Source: Allopusillimonas soli
Lineage (GTDB): Bacteria; Pseudomonadota; Gammaproteobacteria; Burkholderiales; Burkholderiaceae_B
Direction: 5' to 3'
DNA: 64,000 nt
Assembly: GCF_004153445.1 (NCBI RefSeq)
Contig: NZ_SDQC01000005.1
Span: 62,001-126,000, forward strand
The position numbers were made by a program, and so were the translations under genes. Positions 56,774-64,000 of this stretch are shown here, piece by piece. Every line of letters begins with the position of its first letter. The first letter of the stretch is position 1. Below the pieces are notes generated by a model. It saw only the letters and a list, made by a program, of their open reading frames with translations. It ran no database searches and was not told the DNA's origin.

Positions 56774-58117
56774 TCAAGCCTCGGCGGTTTGCGCGATGGC
56801 GTCGCGCACCAATGGCAACAGTGCCGTTTCGAACCGGCTGATCACCGCATCGCCCAGACGCACCGTCACCATGCCTTCGGCTTCAGTGGCAAGCGCATCC
56901 AATGGTTCGAGTTTGAGTGTGCTCATGGCCTTGCCCGCAGCCTTGGCATCATTGAAGGCGGCCGACAGCATCAGCTCCTGCCCATCTGCGCCAAGCAGGC
57001 GAAAACGAAACTGCCCCGCTTCATCCCTAAAGCTGACAAAACGCGCCTTCCTGGCTTTTGTTTTTTTCTTCGCCGTCGCGCCTGCGCCCGCCACGCCCGG
57101 ACCCGCCACCGCGCGCAAGCCAACCGCCTCGCGCAACTGGTCCATGAATGGACGGGACAGCTTGCGGGCCTTGTCGGCGCCTGCCTGCAGAATATCTTCA
57201 ATCCGGTCGGGGCGAGCCGTCAAGGCAATGTAGCGCTCGCGCATCGGCGCCAGTATATTCTCCAGATAATCATAAAGCTGGGTTTTGGCATCGCCCCAGC
57301 CCATGCCTTCCTCAAGCTGCCTGCGGAACTGCGCCGCCTCGTCGCGGGACGCAAAAGCCCGGTAAAGCATATAGAGATGCGACTGCTCGGCATCCTTGGG
57401 TTCGCCGGGTCCGCGCGAATCCGTAACGATGCGCATGATGGCCGCGCGCAGCGCCTTGGCGCCGCCCTCGAACAGCGGAATGGTATTGTCGTAGCTCTTG
57501 GACATCTTGCGCCCGTCGAGCCCCGGCAGCGTGGCCACGTCGTCATCCACCTGCACTTCAGGCAGCACAAATAAATCCCTGCCCCCGCCATATAGATTGT
57601 TGAAACGCTGCGCGATATCGCGCGTCATTTCCAGATGCTGGATCTGGTCGCGCCCCACGGGCACCTTGTTGGCGTTGAACATGAGAATATCGGCCGCCAT
57701 GAGCACCGGATAGCTGAACAACCCCATCGTGACACCGTCGTCGGGATCGGTGCCACGCAATGCATTCTGGTCGACATTGGCCTTGTAGGCGTGTGCGCGA
57801 TTCATCAGGCCCTTGGGTGTCACGCAGGTGAGCATCCAGCACAGTTCAGGGATCTCGGGGATATCGGATTGACGATAGAACGTGACATGCTCCGGATCAA
57901 GGCCGGCCGCCAGCCAGGTCGCCGCAATCTCGAGCCTGGAGCGGGCAATGCGCTGCGGATCATCGCATTTGATCAAGGCATGGTAGTCGGCCATGAAATA
58001 AAAGGCATCCACGCCCGGCTGCGTGCTGGCCTCGATGGAGGGGCGCATGGCACCCGCGTAATTGCCCAGATGTGGGGTGCCTGAAGGAGTGATGCCGGTA
58101 AGTACGCGTGTATTCAT
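56774..58117 (-). CDS. trpS: tryptophanyl-tRNA synthetase with C-terminal extension
   Basis: A class I synthetase of 447 residues, with the HIGH-like signature PSGTPHLGNYAG and the KMSKS loop GRKMSKSYDN. The catalytic and anticodon-binding part ends near residue 340, the normal size. It is followed by a basic linker (AKKKTKARKA) and about 90 residues containing FRDEAGQFRFRLLGADGQ, which resembles the YegP/DUF1508 repeat. It charges tRNA-Trp. It precedes no obvious operon partner; zapE is upstream on the same strand. Confidence 0.94.
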   Translation of the reverse strand: MNTRVLTGITPSGTPHLGNYAGAMRPSIEASTQPGVDAFYFMADYHALIKCDDPQRIARSRLEIAATWLAAGLDPEHVTFYRQSDIPEIPELCWMLTCVTPKGLMNRAHAYKANVDQNALRGTDPDDGVTMGLFSYPVLMAADILMFNANKVPVGRDQIQHLEMTRDIAQRFNNLYGGGRDLFVLPEVQVDDDVATLPGLDGRKMSKSYDNTIPLFEGGAKALRAAIMRIVTDSRGPGEPKDAEQSHLYMLYRAFASRDEAAQFRRQLEEGMGWGDAKTQLYDYLENILAPMRERYIALTARPDRIEDILQAGADKARKLSRPFMDQLREAVGLRAVAGPGVAGAGATAKKKTKARKARFVSFRDEAGQFRFRLLGADGQELMLSAAFNDAKAAGKAMSTLKLEPLDALATEAEGMVTVRLGDAVISRFETALLPLVRDAIAQTAEA

Positions 58118-58164
58118 GGGTGAAATGACAAATACGGTTCGGGGGAAACAGGATACAGCATGGA

Positions 58165-59256
58165 TTAGAGTACAACCGCCTCCCGGCGCGCCTCCTCCAG
58201 ATATTCGCGCGACTGCATTTCCTGAAGACGCGACACCGTGCGTTGAAATTCGTTGGCCATCGGTCCTTTGACATACAGCTCATCGGCCGGACATTCGGCG
58301 GAAATCACCAGCTTGATCCTGTGGTCGTAGAACACATCGACCAGCCATGTAAACCGGCGCGCTTCGGAGGCATGGCGCTCGCCCATGCGGGGAACATCAG
58401 AAAGTATCACGGTCTGGAAACGGCTGGCGAGGTCGAGATAGTCGTTCTGGGACCGCGGCCCTGCGCACAAGGTGGCGAAGTCGAACCATACTATGCTGCC
58501 GCCCCTGGCCAGCGCCCGCAGCTCGCGATGCTCGACAGTCAGCACCGGGTCCAAGGGCGCCGTGTCCAGCAGACGTTCGAAAATGGCCCGCAGCTCCGCT
58601 CTGGTGTCATCCGTGATGGGCGTCAGATAAGCACGCACCTGCTCAAGCGCACGGCGGCGATAGTCCGTGCCGACATCGACATTGAGTACATCCATGCGCG
58701 CCTGGATCAGCTTGATGGCGGGCAGGATGCGGTCACGATGCAGGCCGTCGGGATACAGTGTGGAAGGCTCGTAGTTGGATGTCATGACAAAGGAAGTGCC
58801 ATGGTCAAACAGGCCTTGCAGCAATTTATGAAGAATCATCGCGTCGGCCACGTCGGACACATGAAACTCATCGAAGCAGATGAGCCGGTAGCGTGACGCG
58901 ATCCGTCGCGCCACCTCATCCAGCGGGTCCTGCTGCCCGCGCAGCGCCCGCAACTCCGCATGCACACCGCGCATGAACTCGTGAAAATGGACCCGCGTCT
59001 TACGCTTGACCGGAACGGTCAGGTAGAACGCGTCCATCAGGAAGCTCTTGCCCCGGCCCACGCCACCCCACATGTACACGCCGCGCGGCACATCGGGCCG
59101 CCGGAATATCTTCTTCAGGCGTGACGATCGCGCCTTCTTGAAATTGACCCAGGCATCGTAATAACGCTGCAACCGCGCCACGGCGGCCTCTTGTGCCGCA
59201 TCGGGCTGATAGCCTCTGTCGAGCAGGGCTTTCTCGTAATATTGACGAACGTTCAT
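58165..59256 (-). CDS. zapE: cell division protein ZapE (AFG1-like ATPase)
   Basis: The 363-residue P-loop ATPase has Walker A GGVGRGKSFLMD, Walker B RLICFDEFHVSD and a MTSNYEPSTLYPDGLHRDR block typical of ZapE/AFG1. ZapE binds FtsZ and is needed under low oxygen or envelope stress. The ATG at 59256 (MNVRQYYEKALLDRG) fits the family; the frame continues to 59325. It follows odhL by 69 bp with a GC-rich hairpin between. Confidence 0.92.
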   Translation of the reverse strand: MNVRQYYEKALLDRGYQPDAAQEAAVARLQRYYDAWVNFKKARSSRLKKIFRRPDVPRGVYMWGGVGRGKSFLMDAFYLTVPVKRKTRVHFHEFMRGVHAELRALRGQQDPLDEVARRIASRYRLICFDEFHVSDVADAMILHKLLQGLFDHGTSFVMTSNYEPSTLYPDGLHRDRILPAIKLIQARMDVLNVDVGTDYRRRALEQVRAYLTPITDDTRAELRAIFERLLDTAPLDPVLTVEHRELRALARGGSIVWFDFATLCAGPRSQNDYLDLASRFQTVILSDVPRMGERHASEARRFTWLVDVFYDHRIKLVISAECPADELYVKGPMANEFQRTVSRLQEMQSREYLEEARREAVVL

Positions 59257-59267
59257 CTGGTGTGTGA

Positions 59268-59296
59268 AAGACAAAGGGCGAGCCCGCCGCCCGCCC
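59268..59296 (-). terminator. possible terminator after odhL
   Basis: On the minus strand a GC-rich inverted repeat (GGGCG...CGCCC, 59296-59276) is followed by TTTGTCTTT. It lies between the odhL stop and zapE and may reduce readthrough into zapE. Confidence 0.4.
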
Positions 59297-59325
59297 CTTG
59301 CGTAATCTGGCCGCGCGGTGCGCAA

Positions 59326-60753
59326 TCAGAGGTTGAGGGTACGCTTGTCCACCGCCAATGCCGCTTCCTTCATGGCTTCGGACAACGTGGGATGGGCATG
59401 GCAGATACGGGCAATGTCCTCTGCTGCGCCACGGAATTCCATGATGGTCACGGCTTCGGAAATCAGCTCGGAAGCCATGGGTCCGATGATGTGCACCCCC
59501 AGCACCTCATCACTCTTCGCATCGGCCAGCACCTTCACGAAGCCTGTGGTGTCGCCCAACGCCCGGGCGCGCCCATTGGCCATGAAGGGGAAACTGCCTG
59601 CCTTATATGCGCGGCCTTCGGCCTTGAGCTGCTGCTCGTTCTTGCCAACCCAGGCAATCTCGGGCGAGGTATAGATGACAGACGGAATGGTGGCGAAATT
59701 GACGTGACCGTGCTGGCCGGCGATACGCTCGGCCACGGCAACGCCCTCTTCTTCTGCCTTGTGCGCAAGCATGGGGCCGCGCACGACATCACCCACCGCC
59801 CACACATTGGGCAGATTGGTCTTGCAGTCGTCATCGACCGCAATGAAGCCGCGCTCATCGCGTTTCAGGCCCACTGCATCGGCGCCCAGGCCATCAGCAT
59901 TGGGCACCCGCCCAATGGACACGATCAGTCTGTCAACCACCAGTTTTTGCTCCGCACCGGCTGCGTCCGTGTACGGAACGGTAACGGACTTGGCGGTCGT
60001 CTTGACCTCGCCGATCTTAACGCCTGTATGTATGGCCAATCCCTGCTTCGTGAGCACTTTTTGCGCTTCTTTGGCGACCTGCTGGTCGGCCACGGCCAGA
60101 AAGTCGGGCATGGCCTCAAGCACGGTGACCTCGGCGCCCAGGCGCCGCCACACACTGCCCAGTTCCAGGCCGATTACGCCCGCGCCAATAACGCCCAGCT
60201 TCTTCGGCACGGCAGGAATGCGCAGCGCGCCATCGTTGGACAGGATCTTGTCTTCATCAAAAGAAAGGCCGGGCAGTTGGCGCGGTGAAGAGCCCGTGGC
60301 GACGATGACATGTCTGGCAAGCAGCGCTTCCTCGGCCTTGCCTGCCACCTTGATGGACCAGCCGTCGTCGGCCTTGCCCACAAACGAGCCGATGCCATGG
60401 AAGAAGGTCACTTTGTTCTTCTTGAAGAGATAAAGTATGCCCTCGTTATTTTGCTTGACCACCGTATTCTTGCGGCCCAAAAGCGTATCGAGCTTGAGAC
60501 CCACACTCTTGACTTCGATGCCGTGCTCGGCGAAATGATGGTTGGCCTGCTCAAAATGCTCGGACGACTGCAGCAATGCCTTGGATGGAATGCAGCCCAC
60601 ATTGGTGCAGGTACCGCCGGGAGCCGGCTTGCCGTCCGCGGTGGCCCATGCATCGATGCAGGCCACAGAGAGGCCCAGTTGCGCGGCGCGAATGGCCGCG
60701 ATATACCCGCCGGGGCCGGCGCCGATGACGACTACGTCAAATTGTTTTGCCAT
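59326..60753 (-). CDS. odhL: dihydrolipoamide dehydrogenase of the 2-oxoglutarate dehydrogenase complex
   Basis: This 475-residue E3 flavoprotein has FAD motif [14 protein letters not shown], the redox disulfide in [13 protein letters not shown], the NAD motif [14 protein letters not shown] and the C-terminal His-Glu pair in [15 protein letters not shown]. It reoxidises dihydrolipoyl groups on OdhB. The start at 60753 gives the canonical MAKQFDVVV; the frame is open to 60864. It lies 166 bp after odhB in the odhABL order. Confidence 0.95.
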   Translation of the reverse strand: MAKQFDVVVIGAGPGGYIAAIRAAQLGLSVACIDAWATADGKPAPGGTCTNVGCIPSKALLQSSEHFEQANHHFAEHGIEVKSVGLKLDTLLGRKNTVVKQNNEGILYLFKKNKVTFFHGIGSFVGKADDGWSIKVAGKAEEALLARHVIVATGSSPRQLPGLSFDEDKILSNDGALRIPAVPKKLGVIGAGVIGLELGSVWRRLGAEVTVLEAMPDFLAVADQQVAKEAQKVLTKQGLAIHTGVKIGEVKTTAKSVTVPYTDAAGAEQKLVVDRLIVSIGRVPNADGLGADAVGLKRDERGFIAVDDDCKTNLPNVWAVGDVVRGPMLAHKAEEEGVAVAERIAGQHGHVNFATIPSVIYTSPEIAWVGKNEQQLKAEGRAYKAGSFPFMANGRARALGDTTGFVKVLADAKSDEVLGVHIIGPMASELISEAVTIMEFRGAAEDIARICHAHPTLSEAMKEAALAVDKRTLNL

Positions 60754-60919
60754 GTTTTTTCTCGGTGAATGAGCGCCTTGCGACGCTGCGTACGATGGTG
60801 CCGCGAACCTTGCGCCAGGCTGGCTGGCGAAGTGGCGCCTGTGCCGGCGCCGGCGGAACCGCAATGAAGCATGCCGGCAGGCCGCCCCGTTTCACGAGGC
60901 AGCCTGAAAAGGCACTGGT

Positions 60920-62107
60920 CTAGACATCAAGCAGCAGGCGTTGCGGATCTTCCAGCGCTTCCTTCATCGCCACCAGGGCAAGGACAGCCTCGCGGCCGTC
61001 AATAATGCGATGGTCGTAGGACAGGGCCAGATAATTCATGGGGCGAATCACAACCTGGCCATTTTCTGCTACAGGGCGATCCTTGGTGGCGTGTATACCC
61101 AGAATGGCCGATTGAGGCGGATTGATGATGGGCGTGGACAGCATGGAGCCGAATACACCACCATTCGAAATGGAGAATGTGCCGCCCGTGAGCTCTTCGA
61201 GCGTCAGCTTGCCGTCGCGTGCCCGATTGCCGAAATCAGCGATCTGTTTCTCGATTTCGGCAATGGAAAGCTGGTCGGCATTGCGCAGGATGGGTACAAC
61301 CAGGCCGCGAGGACTGCCAACGGCAATGCCGATGTCGAAATAACCGTGATAGATGATGTCCTTGCCATCGACCGATGCGTTGACCACGGGATACTTTTTC
61401 AGCGCGGCAACGGCGGCCTTGACGAAGAAAGAGGTAAAGCCCAGCTTGACGCCATGCTCTTTCTCGAACTTGTCCTTGTACTGTTTGCGCAGGTCGAGGA
61501 TGGCCTGCATGTTGACTTCGTTGAACGTGGTGAGAATCGCGTTCTCGGACTGCGACTGCAGCAGGCGCTCGGCGACGCGGGCGCGCAGTCGGCTCATGGG
61601 CACACGCTGCTCGGGGCGGCCGTCCAGCGACAGCGTGGGGGCCGCTGCGGGTGCGGCGGCCTGCTTAGCGGGTGCGCTGCCGGCCTCGAGTGCATCGCCC
61701 TTGGTGATGCGCCCGCCACGGCCGGAGCCTTCGACGGTTGCCGGGTCAACGCCCTTGTCCGCGAGAATCTTGCCGGCAGCCGGCGAAGTGATGGTCGAGG
61801 CGGCTGGCGCGGCGGCGGATTCCTGCTTGGCAGGCTGCTCTGCGGGCTCGGCGGCAGCGGCCTTGCCATCGGTATCGATGCGGGCCAGCACTTCGCCGGA
61901 GGTGACGGTGCTGCCATCACCCTTCACGATTTCCTTGAGTACGCCCGATGCAGGCGCAGGCACTTCCAGAACCACCTTGTCGGTTTCGACCTCGATCAGT
62001 ATTTCATCGGCCTGCACCGCTTCGCCGGGCTGCTTCTTCCACTCAAGCAGCGTGGCTTCCGAGATCGATTCGGACAGCTGGGGTACGAGAACATCTGTAA
62101 TAGCCAT
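60920..62107 (-). CDS. odhB: dihydrolipoyllysine succinyltransferase (2-oxoglutarate dehydrogenase E2)
   Basis: The 395-residue E2 has one N-terminal lipoyl domain (lipoyl Lys in [14 protein letters not shown]), an Ala/Pro linker, a peripheral subunit-binding domain ([20 protein letters not shown]) and the catalytic domain with the active His in [13 protein letters not shown]. It transfers succinyl groups to CoA in the TCA cycle. It follows odhA by 36 bp. Confidence 0.96.
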   Translation of the reverse strand: MAITDVLVPQLSESISEATLLEWKKQPGEAVQADEILIEVETDKVVLEVPAPASGVLKEIVKGDGSTVTSGEVLARIDTDGKAAAAEPAEQPAKQESAAAPAASTITSPAAGKILADKGVDPATVEGSGRGGRITKGDALEAGSAPAKQAAAPAAAPTLSLDGRPEQRVPMSRLRARVAERLLQSQSENAILTTFNEVNMQAILDLRKQYKDKFEKEHGVKLGFTSFFVKAAVAALKKYPVVNASVDGKDIIYHGYFDIGIAVGSPRGLVVPILRNADQLSIAEIEKQIADFGNRARDGKLTLEELTGGTFSISNGGVFGSMLSTPIINPPQSAILGIHATKDRPVAENGQVVIRPMNYLALSYDHRIIDGREAVLALVAMKEALEDPQRLLLDV

Positions 62108-62143
62108 GATTAGTATTCCGTTGTATTGGTAGGTGGTTGTTCT

Positions 62144-64000
62144 TTACTTGGTCAGCATGAAGCCCTTGAACCGCGGGGCCAGTGCCTGCTCGAGCAGCGC
62201 ACGCTGCTGTTCCTGGTGCTTGGCGAGATAGCCTACCGCTGGTGAGGCGGAGGCGGCGCGTCCCGCGTAGCCCAGCTTCTGGCCTTCGGCCATATTCTCG
62301 TACAGATGATGTTGCACATAGAACCAAGGTCCCTGGTTCTGCGGCTCGTCCTGTGTCCAGACAACCTCTCTGGCATTGGGATACTTCTGCATTTCAGCCT
62401 GGAACGACTTGTGGGCGAACGGATAGAGCTGCTCGACGCGCAGGATGGCAACATCCTTGCGACCCGCCTCCTCGCGCGCATGAACCAGATCGTAGTAGAC
62501 CTTGCCCGAGCAGACGACCAGGCGCTTGACCGCAGCCGCGTCGATATTGGCGTCCTGTTCGCCGATGACCGGCAGGAACTGGCCGGTGGCCAGATCTTCC
62601 AGGGGCGATGTGGCTGCCTTGTTGCGCAGCAGCGACTTGGGCGTGAAGATGACCAACGGCTTGCGGAAAGGCCGAATCATCTGGCGGCGCAGAACATGGA
62701 AAATCTGGGCGCCGTTCGTTGGCTGCACGACCTGCATATTGTTGTCGGCACAAAGCTGCAGAAAGCGTTCGACACGCGCCGAGGAGTGCTCAGGGCCCTG
62801 TCCTTCGTAGCCGTGCGGCAGCATGAGGGTCAGGCCGCATTGGCGCCCCCACTTGGCTTCGCCGGATGAAATGAACTGATCGATTACCACCTGCGCGCCA
62901 TTGACGAAATCGCCGAACTGCGCCTCCCAGATGGTCAGCGTGTTGGGTTCCGCGGTGGCGTAGCCATATTCGAACCCCAGAACTGCCTCCTCGGACAGAA
63001 CCGAGTCAATGACGGTAAATGGCGCCTGGTTGTCCGATACGTTCTGGAGAGGGATGTAAGTGCCATCGTTCCAGCGCTCGCGCTTCTGGTCGTGCAACAC
63101 CGCATGGCGGTGCGTGAACGTGCCGCGCCCGGAATCCTGGCCGGTGATGCGAATGGCATAGCCGCTCGCCACCAAGGTGGCGAAAGCCAGATGCTCGCCC
63201 ATGCCCCAGTCGACATTCTGCTCGCCATGCGCCATCTTGCGCCGGTCGGTCAGCAGCTTGTTGACCAGTGTATGGACCGTGAAATTCTCGGGGAGCGTCG
63301 TGATGCGTTCACCGATGCGCGTGAGCTCCGAAAGCGGCACGGCGGTGTCGGCCTGATCTGTCCATTTGGCGCCCAGGAAGGGCGACCAGTCGGTGGAGTA
63401 CTTGTTCTTGTAGTCGGTAAGCACCGGCTCTATGGTGCGTTGTCCGTCCTCCATGAGCTGGCGGTAGTCCTTGACCATCTGGTCGGGCTCGTTTTCAGCC
63501 AGGATGCCCTGCGCCACCAGCTTGTCGGCGTAGACCTTGCGCGTGCCGGGGTGCTTGCCGATGCTCTTGTACATGAGGGGCTGGGTAAGCGATGGTGTGT
63601 CCTGCTCGTTGTGGCCCAGCTTGCGGAAGCAGACGATATCAACGACAACGTCGTGCTGAAATTTCATGCGGTAGTCGAGCGCCAACTGCGTGACATACAC
63701 GACCGCTTCGGGGTCATCGCCATTGACATGGAACACTGGCGCCTCGATCATTTTCACGACGTCGGTGCAATACAGTGTCGACCGGGTGTCGCGCGGGTCA
63801 GACGTCGTGAAGCCGATCTGGTTGTTGATGACGATGTGCAGGGTGCCGCCTGTACCGTAGCCGCGCGTCTGCGCCAAGTTCAGCGTTTCCATAACCACGC
63901 CCTGCCCCGCGAAGGCTGCATCGCCATGCACCAGCACGGGAAGCACTTGCAAGCCGTCTTCATCGTTGCGCCGGTCCTGGCGGGCGCGCACGCTACCCTC
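62144..64000 (-). CDS. odhA: 2-oxoglutarate dehydrogenase E1 component (partial, 5' end beyond the window)
   Basis: The frame enters from the right edge with EGSVRARQDRRNDE and runs 618 codons to the stop at 62144. This is the C-terminal two thirds of SucA/OdhA. Family blocks are HGDAAFAGQGVVMETLNLAQ, HIVINNQIGFTTSDPRD, FRKLGHNEQDTPSLTQPLMY and the C-terminal VWTQDEPQNQGPW. E1 uses ThDP to decarboxylate 2-oxoglutarate and succinylate the lipoyl group of OdhB. It heads the odhA-odhB-odhL unit. Confidence 0.96.
   Translation of the reverse strand, partial: EGSVRARQDRRNDEDGLQVLPVLVHGDAAFAGQGVVMETLNLAQTRGYGTGGTLHIVINNQIGFTTSDPRDTRSTLYCTDVVKMIEAPVFHVNGDDPEAVVYVTQLALDYRMKFQHDVVVDIVCFRKLGHNEQDTPSLTQPLMYKSIGKHPGTRKVYADKLVAQGILAENEPDQMVKDYRQLMEDGQRTIEPVLTDYKNKYSTDWSPFLGAKWTDQADTAVPLSELTRIGERITTLPENFTVHTLVNKLLTDRRKMAHGEQNVDWGMGEHLAFATLVASGYAIRITGQDSGRGTFTHRHAVLHDQKRERWNDGTYIPLQNVSDNQAPFTVIDSVLSEEAVLGFEYGYATAEPNTLTIWEAQFGDFVNGAQVVIDQFISSGEAKWGRQCGLTLMLPHGYEGQGPEHSSARVERFLQLCADNNMQVVQPTNGAQIFHVLRRQMIRPFRKPLVIFTPKSLLRNKAATSPLEDLATGQFLPVIGEQDANIDAAAVKRLVVCSGKVYYDLVHAREEAGRKDVAILRVEQLYPFAHKSFQAEMQKYPNAREVVWTQDEPQNQGPWFYVQHHLYENMAEGQKLGYAGRAASASPAVGYLAKHQEQQRALLEQALAPRFKGFMLTK

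Overview
The window looks like chromosome from a high-GC betaproteobacterium of the order Burkholderiales, most likely an Alcaligenaceae relative of Bordetella. The evidence is the rimP-nusA-infB-rbfA-truB-typA block, the odhA-odhB-odhL-zapE block, an ftrABCD-type ferrous-iron operon, PhaC/PhaB/PhaR and a TauXY-type taurine pathway. The species cannot be fixed from the sequence alone.

Layout. 1-6.2 kb: the tail of an HtpX-like protease, a Na/Pi cotransporter, a dienelactone hydrolase, polA and a LOG-family phosphoribohydrolase; the last two diverge from one shared TCATGA. 6.4-15.8 kb: a complete taurine dissimilation locus, with uptake (tauABC), a MocR-type activator (tauR), a taurine dehydrogenase (tauXY), sulfoacetaldehyde acetyltransferase (xsc) and phosphate acetyltransferase (pta). 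Taurine would enter through TauABC, be deaminated to sulfoacetaldehyde by TauXY, be cut to sulfite and acetyl phosphate by Xsc, and reach acetyl-CoA through Pta. Two promoters carry the same pair of direct repeats, 23 bp apart, which probably bind TauR. 15.8-19.3 kb: an iclR-cobS-cobT operon encoding an AAA+/vWA chelatase-type chaperone pair with no cobN nearby. 19.3-21.5 kb: thiO-thiS-thiG for the thiamine thiazole moiety.

21.7-27.7 kb is the most unusual region. It holds a Fur-box-bearing promoter, a bilobed TbpB-like surface lipoprotein, a TbpA/LbpA/HpuB-like TonB-dependent receptor and a Slam (DUF560) translocon. Together they form a complete Neisseria-style host iron or haem piracy module in a probable Alcaligenaceae genome; the ligand is unknown. 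A second iron system, ftrABCD, also with a Fur-box-like element, lies at 42.3-45.5 kb.

27.8-39.4 kb: the translation/transcription operon from rimP to typA, with an intrinsic terminator placed directly before the rimP ribosome binding site, then rluB and scpB. 39.5 kb: an initiator tRNA with its own promoter and terminator. 40.2-42.3 kb: a CobW-like protein without a P-loop and a FemAB-like acyltransferase. 45.6-50.6 kb: rluD, pgeF, phaC, phaB and phaR on the minus strand. 50.6-59.3 kb: bamD, a DinG/YoaA helicase, tex, an unknown protein, trpS with a C-terminal extension, and zapE. 59.3-64 kb: the 2-oxoglutarate dehydrogenase genes odhL, odhB and odhA (odhA cut by the window edge). I saw no insertion sequence, prophage, CRISPR array or rRNA.
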